A stretch of DNA of 64,000 nt from Gammaproteobacteria bacterium (GCA_016209015.1 JACQWY010000021.1:124001-188000), one strand, 5' to 3'. Counted from the first letter of the stretch, positions 27,692 through 36,054 are shown. Notes: generated by a model not told the origin, from the sequence alone. Program-made: numbers and translations.

Positions 27692-29146
27692 TCAGAGTTT
27701 GATCATGACGTTGCGCAGTTCCGTGTAGAACTCGAGCGAATGCACGCCGCCTTCGCGGCCGATGCCCGAAACCTTCGCGCCCCCGAACGCCGTGCGCAGA
27801 TCGCGCAGGAACCAACTGTTGATCCAGCACAGCCCGACTTCGATCGCCTCGCCCAGGCGATGCGCGGTCGAGAGATTCTGCGTCCACACCGTCGTCGCGA
27901 GGCCGTAGTCGGTCGCGTTCGCGAGCGCGATGGCTTCCTCCTCCGTGTCGAACGGCGCGACGTGGCAGCACGGTCCGAAGATCTCCTCGCGGATGATCGC
28001 CGAACGCTCGGGCAGGCCCGTCCAGATCGTCGGCTCGATCCAGTGGCCGTCCCTGAATTCTTCCGGCATCACGGGGACGCCGCCGCCGGTGACGATCGTC
28101 GCGCCCTCGGCTTTCGCGCGTTCGTAGTAGCCGAGCACCTTGCGGCGATGCTCGGCGGAAATCAGCGGTCCGAGGCCGACGCCCGGCTGGTGCGGCGGGC
28201 CGATGACGAGCGCTTCGGCGGAAGCTTTGAGCGCCGCGACGAATTTCCCGAAAATCGGGCGCTGCACGTAGACGCGCTCGGTGCCGAGACAGACTTGGCC
28301 GCAGTTCTCGAAGCTGGCGCGCGTGATGCCGGCGACGGCCTTGTCGAAATCCGCGTCCGCGAAGACGATGCCGGCGTTCTTGCCGCCGAGCTCGAAGCTC
28401 ACGGGCCGCACGCCTTGCGCCGCGGCCGCCATGATCGCTTCGCCCGTCCGCGTCTCGCCGGTTAACGTGATGCCGTTCACCCCCGGATGCTGCGTAAGGT
28501 ATTCCCCGGCCGAACCCGGCCCGAAGCCGTGCAGCACGTTGTAGACGCCGCGCGGAATGCCGACCGCGTTCATCGCCTCGCCGAGCAGCGTCGCGGTCGC
28601 GGGCGTCTCCTCCGAGGGCTTGACGATCACCGTGTTGCCGCAGGCGAGCGCGGGCCCAACTTTCCAGGTCATGAGCAGCAGCGGCAGATTCCACGGGCAG
28701 ACGACGGCGACGACGCCGAGCGGCGAGCGCACGGCGTAGCTCACTGCCGTACCGCCGTCCGGTGTCGTCATGCGGAAGCTCTCCGTCGGCACGTTCGCGA
28801 CGATGTCCGCGAAGAGGCGGAAGTTCGCCGCGCCGCGCGGGATGTCGATGTGCGAGGCGAGACTGCGCGGCTTGCCGGTGTCGGCGATCTCGGCCTCGAC
28901 GAACTCCTCGAAGCGGCGATTGATCTCCGCGGCGAGCGCGTAGAGGAGCTCGGTGCGCTTCGCGAGGGAGAGCCTGCCCCATTCGCCGTGCAGCGCCGCG
29001 CGCGCCGCGGCGACCGCGGCGTCGACCTCGGCCTTGCCCGCCTCGTGCACGAAGCCGAGCAGGCGGTTGTCGGCGGGCGCGCGGTTCTCGAAGGTCCGGC
29101 CGGTGGCGACGAATTCGCCGTCGATGAAGTTCGGATAATCTCGCAT
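27692..29146 (-). CDS. dmpC: 2-hydroxymuconic semialdehyde dehydrogenase
   Basis: A 484-residue aldehyde dehydrogenase. The family residues are present: PWNLPLLLMTWKVGPALACG, catalytic Glu in SFELGGKNAGIVF, catalytic Cys in ENCGQVCLGTERV, and EEIFGPCCHVAPF near the NAD site. It oxidises the ring-cleavage product of catechol to 2-hydroxymuconate with NAD, feeding the 4-oxalocrotonate branch. Assignment to this substrate rests on overall likeness and the position between dioxygenase and hydratase genes. Length matches DmpC/XylG (about 486). Confidence 0.92.
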   Translation of the reverse strand: MRDYPNFIDGEFVATGRTFENRAPADNRLLGFVHEAGKAEVDAAVAAARAALHGEWGRLSLAKRTELLYALAAEINRRFEEFVEAEIADTGKPRSLASHIDIPRGAANFRLFADIVANVPTESFRMTTPDGGTAVSYAVRSPLGVVAVVCPWNLPLLLMTWKVGPALACGNTVIVKPSEETPATATLLGEAMNAVGIPRGVYNVLHGFGPGSAGEYLTQHPGVNGITLTGETRTGEAIMAAAAQGVRPVSFELGGKNAGIVFADADFDKAVAGITRASFENCGQVCLGTERVYVQRPIFGKFVAALKASAEALVIGPPHQPGVGLGPLISAEHRRKVLGYYERAKAEGATIVTGGGVPVMPEEFRDGHWIEPTIWTGLPERSAIIREEIFGPCCHVAPFDTEEEAIALANATDYGLATTVWTQNLSTAHRLGEAIEVGLCWINSWFLRDLRTAFGGAKVSGIGREGGVHSLEFYTELRNVMIKL

Positions 29147-29164
29147 GTCGTCCTCGTCGCGGGC

Positions 29165-30091
29165 TCAGGTCACCACGCTCAGGAAGGTCTCTTTCAGTTT
29201 GCGGTCATGGTAGTACACGGCCTGGCCGACCTGATCCCAGGTCCAGGTGATCGGCGTCTGATCGGGATACCACTGGTAGCCGCCGCAGAACGTCTCGAGA
29301 CGGTTGCCGGAAGGGTCGAAGAAATAGATCGTCGTCCCGCGCGTGACGCCATGCCGCGTCGGGCCCATGTCGATGGAGACGCGGTGCATGCTCATGATGT
29401 CCGCGGCGCGCAGCACGTCCTGCCAGGTCTCGAGCAGGAAGGAGACGTGATGCAGCTTGCCGTCCTCGGGATGGCGGACCATCGCGATGTCGTGCGCCTT
29501 GTTCGAGCACGTGAGCCAGGTCGCGAGATCCGTCGCGCCGTCCTCCATCTTGATACGCTCGACGAGCGTGAACTCGAGGACCTCTTCGAAGAGCCGGCGA
29601 TTGGCGTCGATGTCGCCGCCGTAGATCAGCGCGTGATCCATGCGCAGCGGCGAGATCCCTTTCTGATCCGCGACCCACGGCGCGGGGTTCACGTCGCCGA
29701 GACCGTTGCCGACGGAGGTCTTCGCCGCGTAGAGCTCGACGAGGTGGCCGGTCGGGATCTGGAAGCGCACGCGTTCGCCCGTCTCGAGCATCTCGCCGGC
29801 CGGCATGCGTTCGGTCGCGACACCGTATTCGCGCAGACGTCCGTCGAGCATCAGCAGCGTCGCCTCGTTCAGCACCTTGAAGGCGAAGACGTCGAGGCCC
29901 GCGCGATCGGCCTCACGCAGCACGAGGCTGTTGTGATCGCGCTCGTCCCAGCACTTGAAGTAGACGCGCCCGGCGCGGTCGCGCCCGGTCTCCTTCAGGC
30001 CCAGCACGTTCGTGTAGAACTCCACCGCTTCGTCGAGATCCAGCACCCGCAGGATCGCGTGACCGGGGCGCAGCACGCCGTTGATCGCCAT
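29165..30091 (-). CDS. dmpB: Catechol 2,3-dioxygenase, type I extradiol
   Basis: A 308-residue protein with two vicinal-oxygen-chelate modules. Fe(II) ligands are His in PLRMDHALIYGG, His in GKLHHVSFLLE and Glu in GNRLETFCGGYQ, and the C-terminal catalytic Tyr/His region is kept. The start MAINGVLRPGHAILRV matches XylE/DmpB closely, and the length is that of the family (307). It opens catechol next to the hydroxyls to give 2-hydroxymuconic semialdehyde. It is 18 bases from dmpC and 12 from the ferredoxin gene. Confidence 0.95.
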   Translation of the reverse strand: MAINGVLRPGHAILRVLDLDEAVEFYTNVLGLKETGRDRAGRVYFKCWDERDHNSLVLREADRAGLDVFAFKVLNEATLLMLDGRLREYGVATERMPAGEMLETGERVRFQIPTGHLVELYAAKTSVGNGLGDVNPAPWVADQKGISPLRMDHALIYGGDIDANRRLFEEVLEFTLVERIKMEDGATDLATWLTCSNKAHDIAMVRHPEDGKLHHVSFLLETWQDVLRAADIMSMHRVSIDMGPTRHGVTRGTTIYFFDPSGNRLETFCGGYQWYPDQTPITWTWDQVGQAVYYHDRKLKETFLSVVT

Positions 30092-30103
30092 CTCGCACCT
30101 CCC

Positions 30104-30406
30104 TCAAACTTCCTTTCGAGTCGTCGTACGGAGCGCCCGCAGCCTGAGCGCGCTCCGCGGCCGGATGCGGCACGAGAGCACGTGTCCCGCGACCTGCTCC
30201 TCGAGGCTCACGTGCGCGCGGCTCATCACCCGCGCCGCGAACTCGCCGCTCAGCACCTCGACCTTGCAGATCCCGCAGCCGCCGTTGCGGCAGCCGACCG
30301 GAATGCCGTGGCGCATTGCGCTCTCCATGGCGAGCAGCACAGGCACGGACTCCTCGCACAGGAATTCCTCGCCCGTGTTCTCGATCGACACCAGATGCCT
30401 CGGCAC
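30104..30406 (-). CDS. dmpQ: XylT/DmpQ-type [2Fe-2S] ferredoxin
   Basis: A 100-residue plant-type ferredoxin with the cluster motif GCRNGGCGICKVEVLSG and a final Cys in GHVLSCRIRP. Proteins of this kind reactivate catechol 2,3-dioxygenase by reducing oxidised iron at its active site, and the gene directly precedes dmpB. The start was set to GTG at 30406 because it has GGAGAG upstream and matches the length of XylT; a TTG at 30463 is in frame but has no ribosome-binding site and would run into the regulator intergenic region. Confidence 0.87.
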   Translation of the reverse strand: MPRHLVSIENTGEEFLCEESVPVLLAMESAMRHGIPVGCRNGGCGICKVEVLSGEFAARVMSRAHVSLEEQVAGHVLSCRIRPRSALRLRALRTTTRKEV

Positions 30407-30483
30407 GCCGCGCTCTCCGTCCGGGGAGTGGCCACTGTAGGAAGGGCGGGTGATACTGTCCAATACCGAATGTCGAACGAACG

Positions 30484-30498
30484 ATACCTCGACGGTAT
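30484..30498. promoter_or_regulatory. Likely LysR operator between regulator and dmp genes
   Basis: ATACCTCGACGGTAT is a perfect palindrome (arms ATACC/GGTAT) and contains the T-N11-A core expected for LysR proteins. It lies 12 bases before the LysR gene start and 77 bases before the ferredoxin start, so it could serve both autorepression and activation. Confidence 0.65.
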
Positions 30499-30510
30499 GG
30501 GAGGCCCGGC

Positions 30511-31449
30511 ATGGATTTGCGCCAGATGCGTTACTTCCTCGCGCTCGCCGAGGAGCGCAACTTCACCCGCGCCGCGGCGCGGCTCCACATCGCGCAGCCG
30601 CCGCTCACGCGCCAGATCCGCGCGCTCGAGCAGGCGCTCGGCAGCGTGCTCTTCCTGCGCACGCCGAAGGGTGTCGAGCTGACCGAAGCCGGTCACGCGC
30701 TGCTCGACGAAGTGCCGAACCTGCTCGCGCTCGCCCAGCGCGCGCGGGATCGGGCGCAGCTCGCCGGCCAGGGCCGCACCGGCAGGCTCGACGTCGGGAT
30801 CTTCGGCTCGGGGATTTTCGACGTGATCCCGCGTCTGCTCGCGCGCTTCCACGCCGAGCGGCCGGACGTGCGCATCGTGCTCCACAACCACACGAAGGCC
30901 GAGCAGATCGAAGCGCTGCGCGAACGGCGCATCGCGATCGGTTTCAACCGCCTCGTGCCGGCCGAGAACGATCTCGTCGTCGAGACGGTGCTCCGCGAGA
31001 AGCTCGTCGTCGCGCTGCCGGAGAACCACCGGCTCGCCCGGCGCCGCAAGCTCGCGCTCGCCGACCTCGACGACGAACCGATGATCCTCTATCCGAAGCA
31101 GCCCATGGCGGGCCTCGCCCAGCGCGTGATCCAGGCCTTCACGCTGGACGACGTCCGCCTGCGCATCGAACAGGAAGTGGAGGACGTCCTGACCGGCATC
31201 GCGCTCGTCGTCGGCGGCTTCGGCTTCTGCATCACGACGGAATCGAGCACGAATCTGCGCCTGCCCGGCGTCGCCTATCGCCCGCTCGATTGCGAACACC
31301 TCCGCGACATCGAGCTCGCCTGCCTCTACCGGAAGGGCGACACCTCGCCCGTGCTCGCGGCGTTCCTCGAGATCGTCCGCGGCTCCCCGAAGCGGCGTGC
31401 GCGGAAAATTTCGGGGACACGACACTTAATTCGGGAGTCGCGCCAGTAG
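30511..31449 (+). CDS. LysR-family regulator of the meta-cleavage genes
   Basis: A 312-residue regulator: N-terminal winged helix (MDLRQMRYFLALAEERNFTR; AQPPLTRQIRALEQALGSVL) and a two-lobed effector domain (LDVGIFGSGIFDVIPRLLAR; VVGGFGFCITTES). It resembles the CatR/BenM-type LysR proteins that respond to aromatic breakdown intermediates. It is divergent from the dmp cluster with an operator-like palindrome between them. The last 14 residues (KISGTRHLIRESRQ) are encoded by a REP-like repeat that starts inside the gene, so the natural C-terminus has been replaced. This region is usually not critical. Confidence 0.92.
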   Translation: MDLRQMRYFLALAEERNFTRAAARLHIAQPPLTRQIRALEQALGSVLFLRTPKGVELTEAGHALLDEVPNLLALAQRARDRAQLAGQGRTGRLDVGIFGSGIFDVIPRLLARFHAERPDVRIVLHNHTKAEQIEALRERRIAIGFNRLVPAENDLVVETVLREKLVVALPENHRLARRRKLALADLDDEPMILYPKQPMAGLAQRVIQAFTLDDVRLRIEQEVEDVLTGIALVVGGFGFCITTESSTNLRLPGVAYRPLDCEHLRDIELACLYRKGDTSPVLAAFLEIVRGSPKRRARKISGTRHLIRESRQ

Positions 31450-31593
31450 TGGGGGGAAATTTAGGGGACACGACGCTCAAATTTCGGGGGAAAATTTCGG
31501 GGGAAAATTTCGGGGACAGAAAATCTCGGGAAAATCTCGGGGACACGACACTTAAATTTGGGGAAAATTTCGGGGACACGACACTTAAATTTG
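31405..31593. repeat. REP array, GGGGACACGACACTTAA family
   Basis: The motif AAATTTCGGGGACACGACAC, followed by TTAA, occurs in several direct, partly truncated copies (31407, 31460, 31505, 31536 and 31567 regions), separated by short A/T-rich or CGGGGGAAAATTT segments. The first copy overlaps the end of the LysR gene. The pattern suggests slippage or repeated insertion of a palindromic element. Confidence 0.8.
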
Positions 31594-31652
31594 GTTCTGC
31601 TCCGAACTGCGGGGCACGATACACCGGCAGGCAGAGGCGGCCTTCTGTAGAC

Positions 31653-31814
31653 GTCGCCCTCGCGCAGGCGAGGGCCCAGTCGTTCAGCCTCGGCGCCGAG
31701 GTCGAACCGTGGGTCGAGCGCAGATTAGCAGCGCAGCGCGGCGCCCTCGAAAGCCCGAGGTTCACTGCGCGTGCCGTGGGTCACCGACTGGGCCCTCGCC
31801 TGCGCGAGGGCGAC
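31653..31814. mobile_element. MITE-like element, copy A (162 bp)
   Basis: The element starts GTCGCCCTCGCGCAGGCGAG and ends with the inverted counterpart CTCGCCTGCGCGAGGGCGAC, giving terminal inverted repeats of about 25 bp. Its interior (TTCAGCCTCGGCGCCGAGGT; AGGTTCACTGCGCGTGCCGT) matches the element at 38126-38292 in reverse orientation. It has no coding capacity, so it would depend on a transposase elsewhere. Confidence 0.8.
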
Positions 31815-31845
31815 AAAGATCAGCGGAGGCGGAGCGCGTCGAATG

Positions 31846-31938
31846 AAAATTCGGGGACACGACACTTGATTCGGGAGTCGCGCCAGTAGTGGAGTGAACG
31901 GTCGTTGCCGAATCAAGTGTCGTGTCCCCGAAATTTTT
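31846..31938. repeat. Inverted pair of the GGGGACACGACACTT REP family
   Basis: TTCGGGGACACGACACTTGA at 31850-31869 is mirrored by TCAAGTGTCGTGTCCCCGAA at 31912-31931, forming a hairpin of about 90 bases. The loop repeats GGGAGTCGCGCCAGTAGTGG, also seen at 31433-31452, so the two loci derive from one element. It separates the MITE-like element from the first CBS gene. Confidence 0.8.
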
Positions 31939-31997
31939 AGATCCCGCACGCTTCTGCCATGCTGCCGGGCATGGGAAACGCAGACAGGAGGGGCACG

Positions 31998-32435
31998 ATG
32001 GGAATCAGGACCTGCCGTACGATCATCGAGAACAAGGAGACGCTGTGCTGCGCGGCCGCGCTCTCGGTCGCCGAGGCCGCGACACTCATGCGCGAGCAGA
32101 AGACCGGCGCGATCATCATCGTCGCCGACGACGGGCGTCTCGCCGGCATCTTCACCGAGCGTGACGCGCTGTTCCGTGTCATCGCCGACGACCACGATCC
32201 GCACCGCACGCCGGTCGGGGAGGTCATGACCGCGAACCCGACGTCCATCGCCCCCGACCAGCCTTTCGATCGTGCGCTCGCGCTGATGTACGAGGGCCGT
32301 TTCCGCCGCGTGCCCGTCGTCGAGGACGGCCGCGCCATCGGACTCGTCTCGACCGAGGACGCGACGAGCGAGGAGCTCGAGCAGTTCATGTACGCGACGA
32401 TCGCGGAGCAGCAGGCGCGGAACATCCTGTTGTGA
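31998..32435 (+). CDS. Two-CBS-domain protein 1
   Basis: A 145-residue protein made of two CBS domains (TLCCAAALSVAEAATLMREQ; IIIVADDGRLAGIFTERDAL; PVVEDGRAIGLVSTEDATSE). CBS pairs bind adenine nucleotides and act as energy or redox sensors. The start MGIRTCRTIIEN was chosen because an AGGAGGGG ribosome site lies just upstream. It has a close paralogue at 33016. No enzymatic domain is attached, so it probably regulates another protein. Confidence 0.88.
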   Translation: MGIRTCRTIIENKETLCCAAALSVAEAATLMREQKTGAIIIVADDGRLAGIFTERDALFRVIADDHDPHRTPVGEVMTANPTSIAPDQPFDRALALMYEGRFRRVPVVEDGRAIGLVSTEDATSEELEQFMYATIAEQQARNILL

Positions 32436-33015
32436 CACAAGCCCGGCCAAAGTCGGATTCGTAGTTCCGGTCCCGCCCGGGACGCTGCTCCTGACCCGCG
32501 CTGCGCCCCACCGCGGGCACGCGGCGCATCGCTACCGGTCCGCCTCTTTCGTCGACGTCCGCTCGCGATCGAACGAAGCCCTCCGCTCCCCGCCATCCGC
32601 ATCGACTTGCCCGGGATCAATGTCGCGCACGGCCCACAGTTCCAACGCGAAGCTGCGCCTGAAGTACACATGGAAGGCGGCACAGGCCAGCCCGGAAGGC
32701 CCTCAGTCCGGAGACCTGTCGCTCTCGACCTCGAGGAGGGTTCAGCCATGTGTCGCTCGCAATTCCGTTGCCGCCGTCGATCGGCCTCATCGCCTGCGCG
32801 CTGCTCGCCGTATTCCTACTGCACCATCCCACCCGCGCGAACGCCGGGTCACGAGGGCGCCGAGCGCCGCAATTCGGGACGCCCGTGAGCAGGATGTCGG
32901 GCAAGCACGTCAGGCACGACACGCGCCCGCTGCGTGCGCTCGACGCGACAGGAAAGTCGTACCGGCATCTGCCATGCTCGTTCGCATACCGCCTAAAAAG
33001 CGCGGGAGGTGCAGC
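32436..33015. other. 580-base gap between two CBS genes, no gene supported
   Basis: Codon use and reading frames in this stretch do not support a protein. One frame from 32750 has a short hydrophobic start (SIGLIACALLAVFLL) but runs into the next CBS gene in another frame and has no family likeness. The last 15 bases contain GGGAGGTG, the ribosome site of the second CBS gene. The gap may be the remains of the duplication that made the two CBS genes. Confidence 0.45.
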
Positions 33016-33450
33016 ATGGGAACCAGGACCGTCCGATCGATCATCGAAGGCCACGAAGCACTCACCTGCGACGCGGCGAATTTTGTCACCGATGCCGCGA
33101 GTCTCATGCGCGATCACCAGAGCGGTGCGATCCTCGTCGTGGAGAACGGCCGCCTCGCCGGCATCTTCACGGAGCGCGATGCGCTGTTCCGCGTCATCGC
33201 CGAAGGCCGCGATCCGCGCCGCACGCGCGTCGGCGCCGCGATGACCGCGAACCCGACCACCATCACGCCGGATCAGTCCTTCGAGCGCGCGCTCGAGCTC
33301 ATGTACGAAGGGCATTTTCGCCGCGTGCCGGTCGTCGAGCACGGCCGACCGATCGGCCTCGTCTCGACGAAGGACGCGATGGGCGAAGAGCTCGAGCAGT
33401 TCATGTTCACGACGATCGCGGAGCAGCAGGCGCGGGATATTCTGGCGTGA
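33016..33450 (+). CDS. Two-CBS-domain protein 2, paralogue
   Basis: A 144-residue two-CBS protein (MGTRTVRSIIEGHEALTCDA; VVENGRLAGIFTERDALFRV; RRVPVVEHGRPIGLVSTKDA), about 70% identical by eye to the protein at 31998. The conserved ends (EELEQFMFTTIAEQQARDIL in this copy) show that whole genes were duplicated. Strong GGGAGGTG ribosome site. The function is likely nucleotide-sensing, with the partner unknown. Confidence 0.88.
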   Translation: MGTRTVRSIIEGHEALTCDAANFVTDAASLMRDHQSGAILVVENGRLAGIFTERDALFRVIAEGRDPRRTRVGAAMTANPTTITPDQSFERALELMYEGHFRRVPVVEHGRPIGLVSTKDAMGEELEQFMFTTIAEQQARDILA

Positions 33451-33671
33451 GGTGGTCTCGCGGATGCTCTGAAAAGTCCAGGGCGGAGTCATTCAGGGCT
33501 TCCTTGATCCGCGACCGCTGATTCGAGTCCTGGGCGGTGGGGAGTCGCGAATCAGGTAGCGTGTTCCCGGATCTCGCCCGAGTCCGCCCTCGTGCCGGCG
33601 CCGGCGGCGATGAGGTGGCGGTGGAGCAGTTCAGCAGGTCTATGGCTCCGCGTACGGCGGAGTCCTTGCAG

Positions 33672-34586
33672 TCAAAGGCGGCCGAGCTCATGTTCCAGTC
33701 TCGCTATCGCTGCGTTGCGTTGTGCGTCCGCCATGCGCTCGAGGTTGAGCAGCTTCCAACGTATCGCAGGCAACTGCGCGGCATGCGCTACGCCGAGCAG
33801 TTCCCACACCGGCTTGCCTCGTTTGAAAGACATCAGAAACGCCTTCTCACGTTCTCCGAGTCGGGCGCGCACGGCTGAAATCAATTCAGCGCGCGCTTGG
33901 TCGAGTTCTTCCAGGGTCACCGGAACGGTCGTCATGCCGGCGAACTGGCGGGCGTAGAGATCTCGAAGCGGCTTCGCTGTCGGATTCAGCAGGCGGGCGA
34001 TTGCGCCGTCGTGGCTGACGAGATAGACGATGAAGGCACGGAACAGCGCGTCGCCGATGCCTTCCGCGGCGAGCAGCAATTTGACGTCGAACAGATCGCG
34101 CGGATGCTGGCGATCCAACGCTGCGACGAGCTTTCCGGCGTAGAGATCCGCGAACGACACCACCGGCCCTTCGGCGAATCCGAATTCGGCTTCCGCGGCT
34201 TCGACGATTCGCAGGTTTCGTTCGGGATAAACCGACCCGCGCAGGACGGGCGAGACCTCGATCTTGATTGTGGCCTCGGCATTGGACACGAAGAGGCCGA
34301 ATGCGCGCCCCTCGTCCTGTTTGTTGATGCGGACCCGAAGTTCGAATGGTGTTCGTTCCAGCGTGCCGGCCACCCGGCGCAAGGCCTCGTCGATCTCCGC
34401 CAGTGCGGTACCGCGTTCGCCGAGGCGCACATAGGCGAGGTCGATATCGACGGACAGCCGCGGCATCGAGCGGACGAAGAGATTGATCGCCGTGCCGCCT
34501 TTCAACGCGAAGCAGCTCTCTTTGGCAACGACGGGCAGCACCGACACGAGCAGCCGCACCTGTGCGAGATAAACATCAGCGGGCAT
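33672..34586 (-). CDS. AbiEii-type nucleotidyltransferase toxin
   Basis: A 304-residue protein of the type IV AbiE toxin family. The nucleotidyltransferase core is present: ALKGGTAINLFVR with the G-G/S motif, and MPRLSVDIDLAYV with the two catalytic acids, followed by conserved Lys (IRINKQ-like, IKIEVSPVLRG) and helical domain motifs (VVSFADLYAGKLVAALDRQH, PRDLFDVKLLL). Toxins of this group block growth by modifying tRNA with nucleotides and abort phage infection. The start overlaps the end of the antitoxin gene by 11 bases. Confidence 0.92.
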   Translation of the reverse strand: MPADVYLAQVRLLVSVLPVVAKESCFALKGGTAINLFVRSMPRLSVDIDLAYVRLGERGTALAEIDEALRRVAGTLERTPFELRVRINKQDEGRAFGLFVSNAEATIKIEVSPVLRGSVYPERNLRIVEAAEAEFGFAEGPVVSFADLYAGKLVAALDRQHPRDLFDVKLLLAAEGIGDALFRAFIVYLVSHDGAIARLLNPTAKPLRDLYARQFAGMTTVPVTLEELDQARAELISAVRARLGEREKAFLMSFKRGKPVWELLGVAHAAQLPAIRWKLLNLERMADAQRNAAIARLEHELGRL

Positions 34587-35427
34587 GGGCGTCGAGATCC
34601 GAGGGCAACGTGATCAGGTATTTCGCGTGGAGGTGGCCCCCGGGCACGAGCAGGCGCTTGCCTTTGCCGAGGTCGACGCGGCCGAGACGCACGTGCGACA
34701 GCCACTGGTGCGCGTGGCGCTCGGCGAGCGCGAGGAACAATCGCTTGACCTTCACGCTCGTGCAGGCCTCGAGCAGCGCGGTCACCTGCGATGGCCGCAG
34801 GTTCACGAGCCCCTGCATCAACACATCGGCTTCGTGCACCGATTCCCTGGCCGGCACGTCGTGCAGCACTTCGAACATCGCCCGCTCGTCCGTCGAATAC
34901 CAGATCCGCCAATCCCAGGCGCCCCAGGTCATCTGCTGCAGTCCGAAGTCGGAAAGCCTCTGCGTCGTGAGCGTCGCGCCATGAAAATCCACGGGCGTGC
35001 CATCGGCGTCGCGACGGGCGCGCAGGCCGGCGAACATCGCGTCGTTGCGCACGGCGAAGCGCTCTTCGAGATCGAGCTTGCCGACCCAGGCCGGCAGATT
35101 CTCCGGTCCGAAGAGCAGGACGGTTTCCGCGCCGCTCATGCGAACGTAGTGTCCTCGCCCGCGATGGACGAGCGCCGTCCGGCCGCCCACGTGCAGGAAG
35201 CTGCCGGCGAGCAGCTGCAGGCTTGCCACCACGTGCTGCCACTTGAGTGGAGGTCCCGGCCGGCGATAGACGCCGCGCGCCGGAGAGTTCAGCCAGCCGC
35301 CCTCGACATACTTCGCGATCAGGGCCCGCGAATAGCCGCGCGCCTCGAGCCAGGACGTCGAGACCAGCAGGCCCTCATCCAGCAATTTCTGGAGCTGGTT
35401 TACCTTCGTGCCGTTTTGCTTACCCAT
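34576..35427 (-). CDS. AbiEi-type antitoxin/transcriptional regulator
   Basis: A 283-residue protein with an N-terminal winged helix (LQKLLDEGLLVSTSWLEARG; RALIAKYVEGGWLNSPARGV) and a C-terminal AbiEi antitoxin domain (RLFLALAERHAHQWLSHVRL; LPGG-like LVPGGHLHAKYLITLP). It should counter AbiEii and repress its own promoter. The ATG at 35427 directly abuts a palindromic operator (35428-35456). It is intact and in the normal order before the toxin, so the pair is probably functional. Confidence 0.9.
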   Translation of the reverse strand: MGKQNGTKVNQLQKLLDEGLLVSTSWLEARGYSRALIAKYVEGGWLNSPARGVYRRPGPPLKWQHVVASLQLLAGSFLHVGGRTALVHRGRGHYVRMSGAETVLLFGPENLPAWVGKLDLEERFAVRNDAMFAGLRARRDADGTPVDFHGATLTTQRLSDFGLQQMTWGAWDWRIWYSTDERAMFEVLHDVPARESVHEADVLMQGLVNLRPSQVTALLEACTSVKVKRLFLALAERHAHQWLSHVRLGRVDLGKGKRLLVPGGHLHAKYLITLPSDLDAHAR

Positions 35428-35456
35428 GGTTTACAAATTAGCACTGTTTATAAACC
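35428..35456. promoter_or_regulatory. Palindromic operator of the AbiE pair
   Basis: GGTTTA (35428-35433) and TAAACC (35451-35456) form an inverted repeat around 17 bases, and GTTTA occurs twice as a direct repeat inside it. This AT-rich block lies immediately upstream of the antitoxin start, where AbiEi proteins are known to bind and repress. A -10-like TATAAA is embedded. Confidence 0.6.
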
Positions 35457-35636
35457 AATCGCCAGTTTGAATTCGGGTGATTTTGGAAACCGGGGGTTGG
35501 CGAAGCTGGGGCGGGTCAAACCAGCGCTGACGGTATTTCCGTTTGGCCCCGTCGGGTTGTTCTTCTATCCCGCCTTACGCTCCCGGCGACGACGGGGAGG
35601 GCGATGGAGGAAAACAGGCGATCCCTGGCGAGTTCG

Positions 35637-35771
35637 TTAGGCAGGCGCGTAACGGACCTGAGATCGCGGGACTCGGTTGAACGTCTCGAACGAGCGGCCG
35701 CCGACCAGGCGCCCAATTTTCTCTGCGCTGGCAATCAGGTCATCGAGATAGAGCAGCCAGCTACGCGACAC
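35637..35771 (-). pseudogene. HEPN (DUF86) toxin remnant, 44 residues
   Basis: From GTG at 35771 the product reads VSRSWLLYLDDLIASAEKIG and RLVGGRSFETFNRVPRS, the N-terminal third of a DUF86/HEPN protein, then turns into QVRYAPA and stops. Intact relatives are about 110 residues and carry the R-x4-6-H RNase motif further on, which is missing. It overlaps the MNT gene by 11 bases as in normal HEPN-MNT pairs. The toxin half is therefore lost while the MNT antitoxin remains. Confidence 0.75.
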
Positions 35772-36054
35772 GCACCAGGTCCTTCTCGACCTCCACGCGG
35801 GCTCGCGGCTTGAGCCCCTTTTCGGTGACGAGATCGACCCGACGCCCCAGCAATTCTTCGAGATGGGCCTCGAGATCGAAGAAGCCATCGAAACTCGCGG
35901 CGCCTTCGAATTCGACGAGCACGTCGATATCGCTGTCGCCACGAAGCTCGTCGCGCGCCGCCGAACCGAACAGCGCAAGACGCTTCGCGCCGAAGCGACT
36001 GCGCAGTTCGTCGCTATGCGCTCTCAGCAGTTCGAGGACGATCGCTCTGTTCAT
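35761..36054 (-). CDS. MNT-type nucleotidyltransferase (HEPN-MNT antitoxin)
   Basis: A 97-residue minimal nucleotidyltransferase with the motif LALFGSAARDELRGDSDIDV followed by LVEFEG, including both catalytic Asp residues, and a GRRVDLVTEKGLKP segment containing the third acid. In HEPN-MNT toxin-antitoxin pairs the MNT protein AMPylates and silences the HEPN RNase. Here the partner at 35637 is truncated. Length and motifs suggest the protein itself is intact. Confidence 0.9.
   Translation of the reverse strand: MNRAIVLELLRAHSDELRSRFGAKRLALFGSAARDELRGDSDIDVLVEFEGAASFDGFFDLEAHLEELLGRRVDLVTEKGLKPRARVEVEKDLVRVA

Larger units (their letters stand above)
31450..31997. other. Gene-free stretch made of REP and MITE-like repeats
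   Basis: The 548 bases between the LysR and first CBS gene are almost wholly repeats: the REP array up to 31593, the MITE-like element 31653-31814, and an inverted REP pair 31846-31938. The last 59 bases should hold the promoter and ribosome site of the CBS gene (AGGAGGGG at 31986-31993, directly before ATG). Open frames here are repeat-derived and are not reported. Confidence 0.7.

Noticed and set aside
30104-30463. Longer TTG start for the XylT-type ferredoxin
   Set aside because: No ribosome-binding site, longer than relatives and it would enter the regulator intergenic region; GTG at 30406 fits better.
32750-33244. Open frame with a hydrophobic start between the CBS genes
   Set aside because: It runs out of frame through the second CBS gene, lacks a ribosome site and resembles no family.
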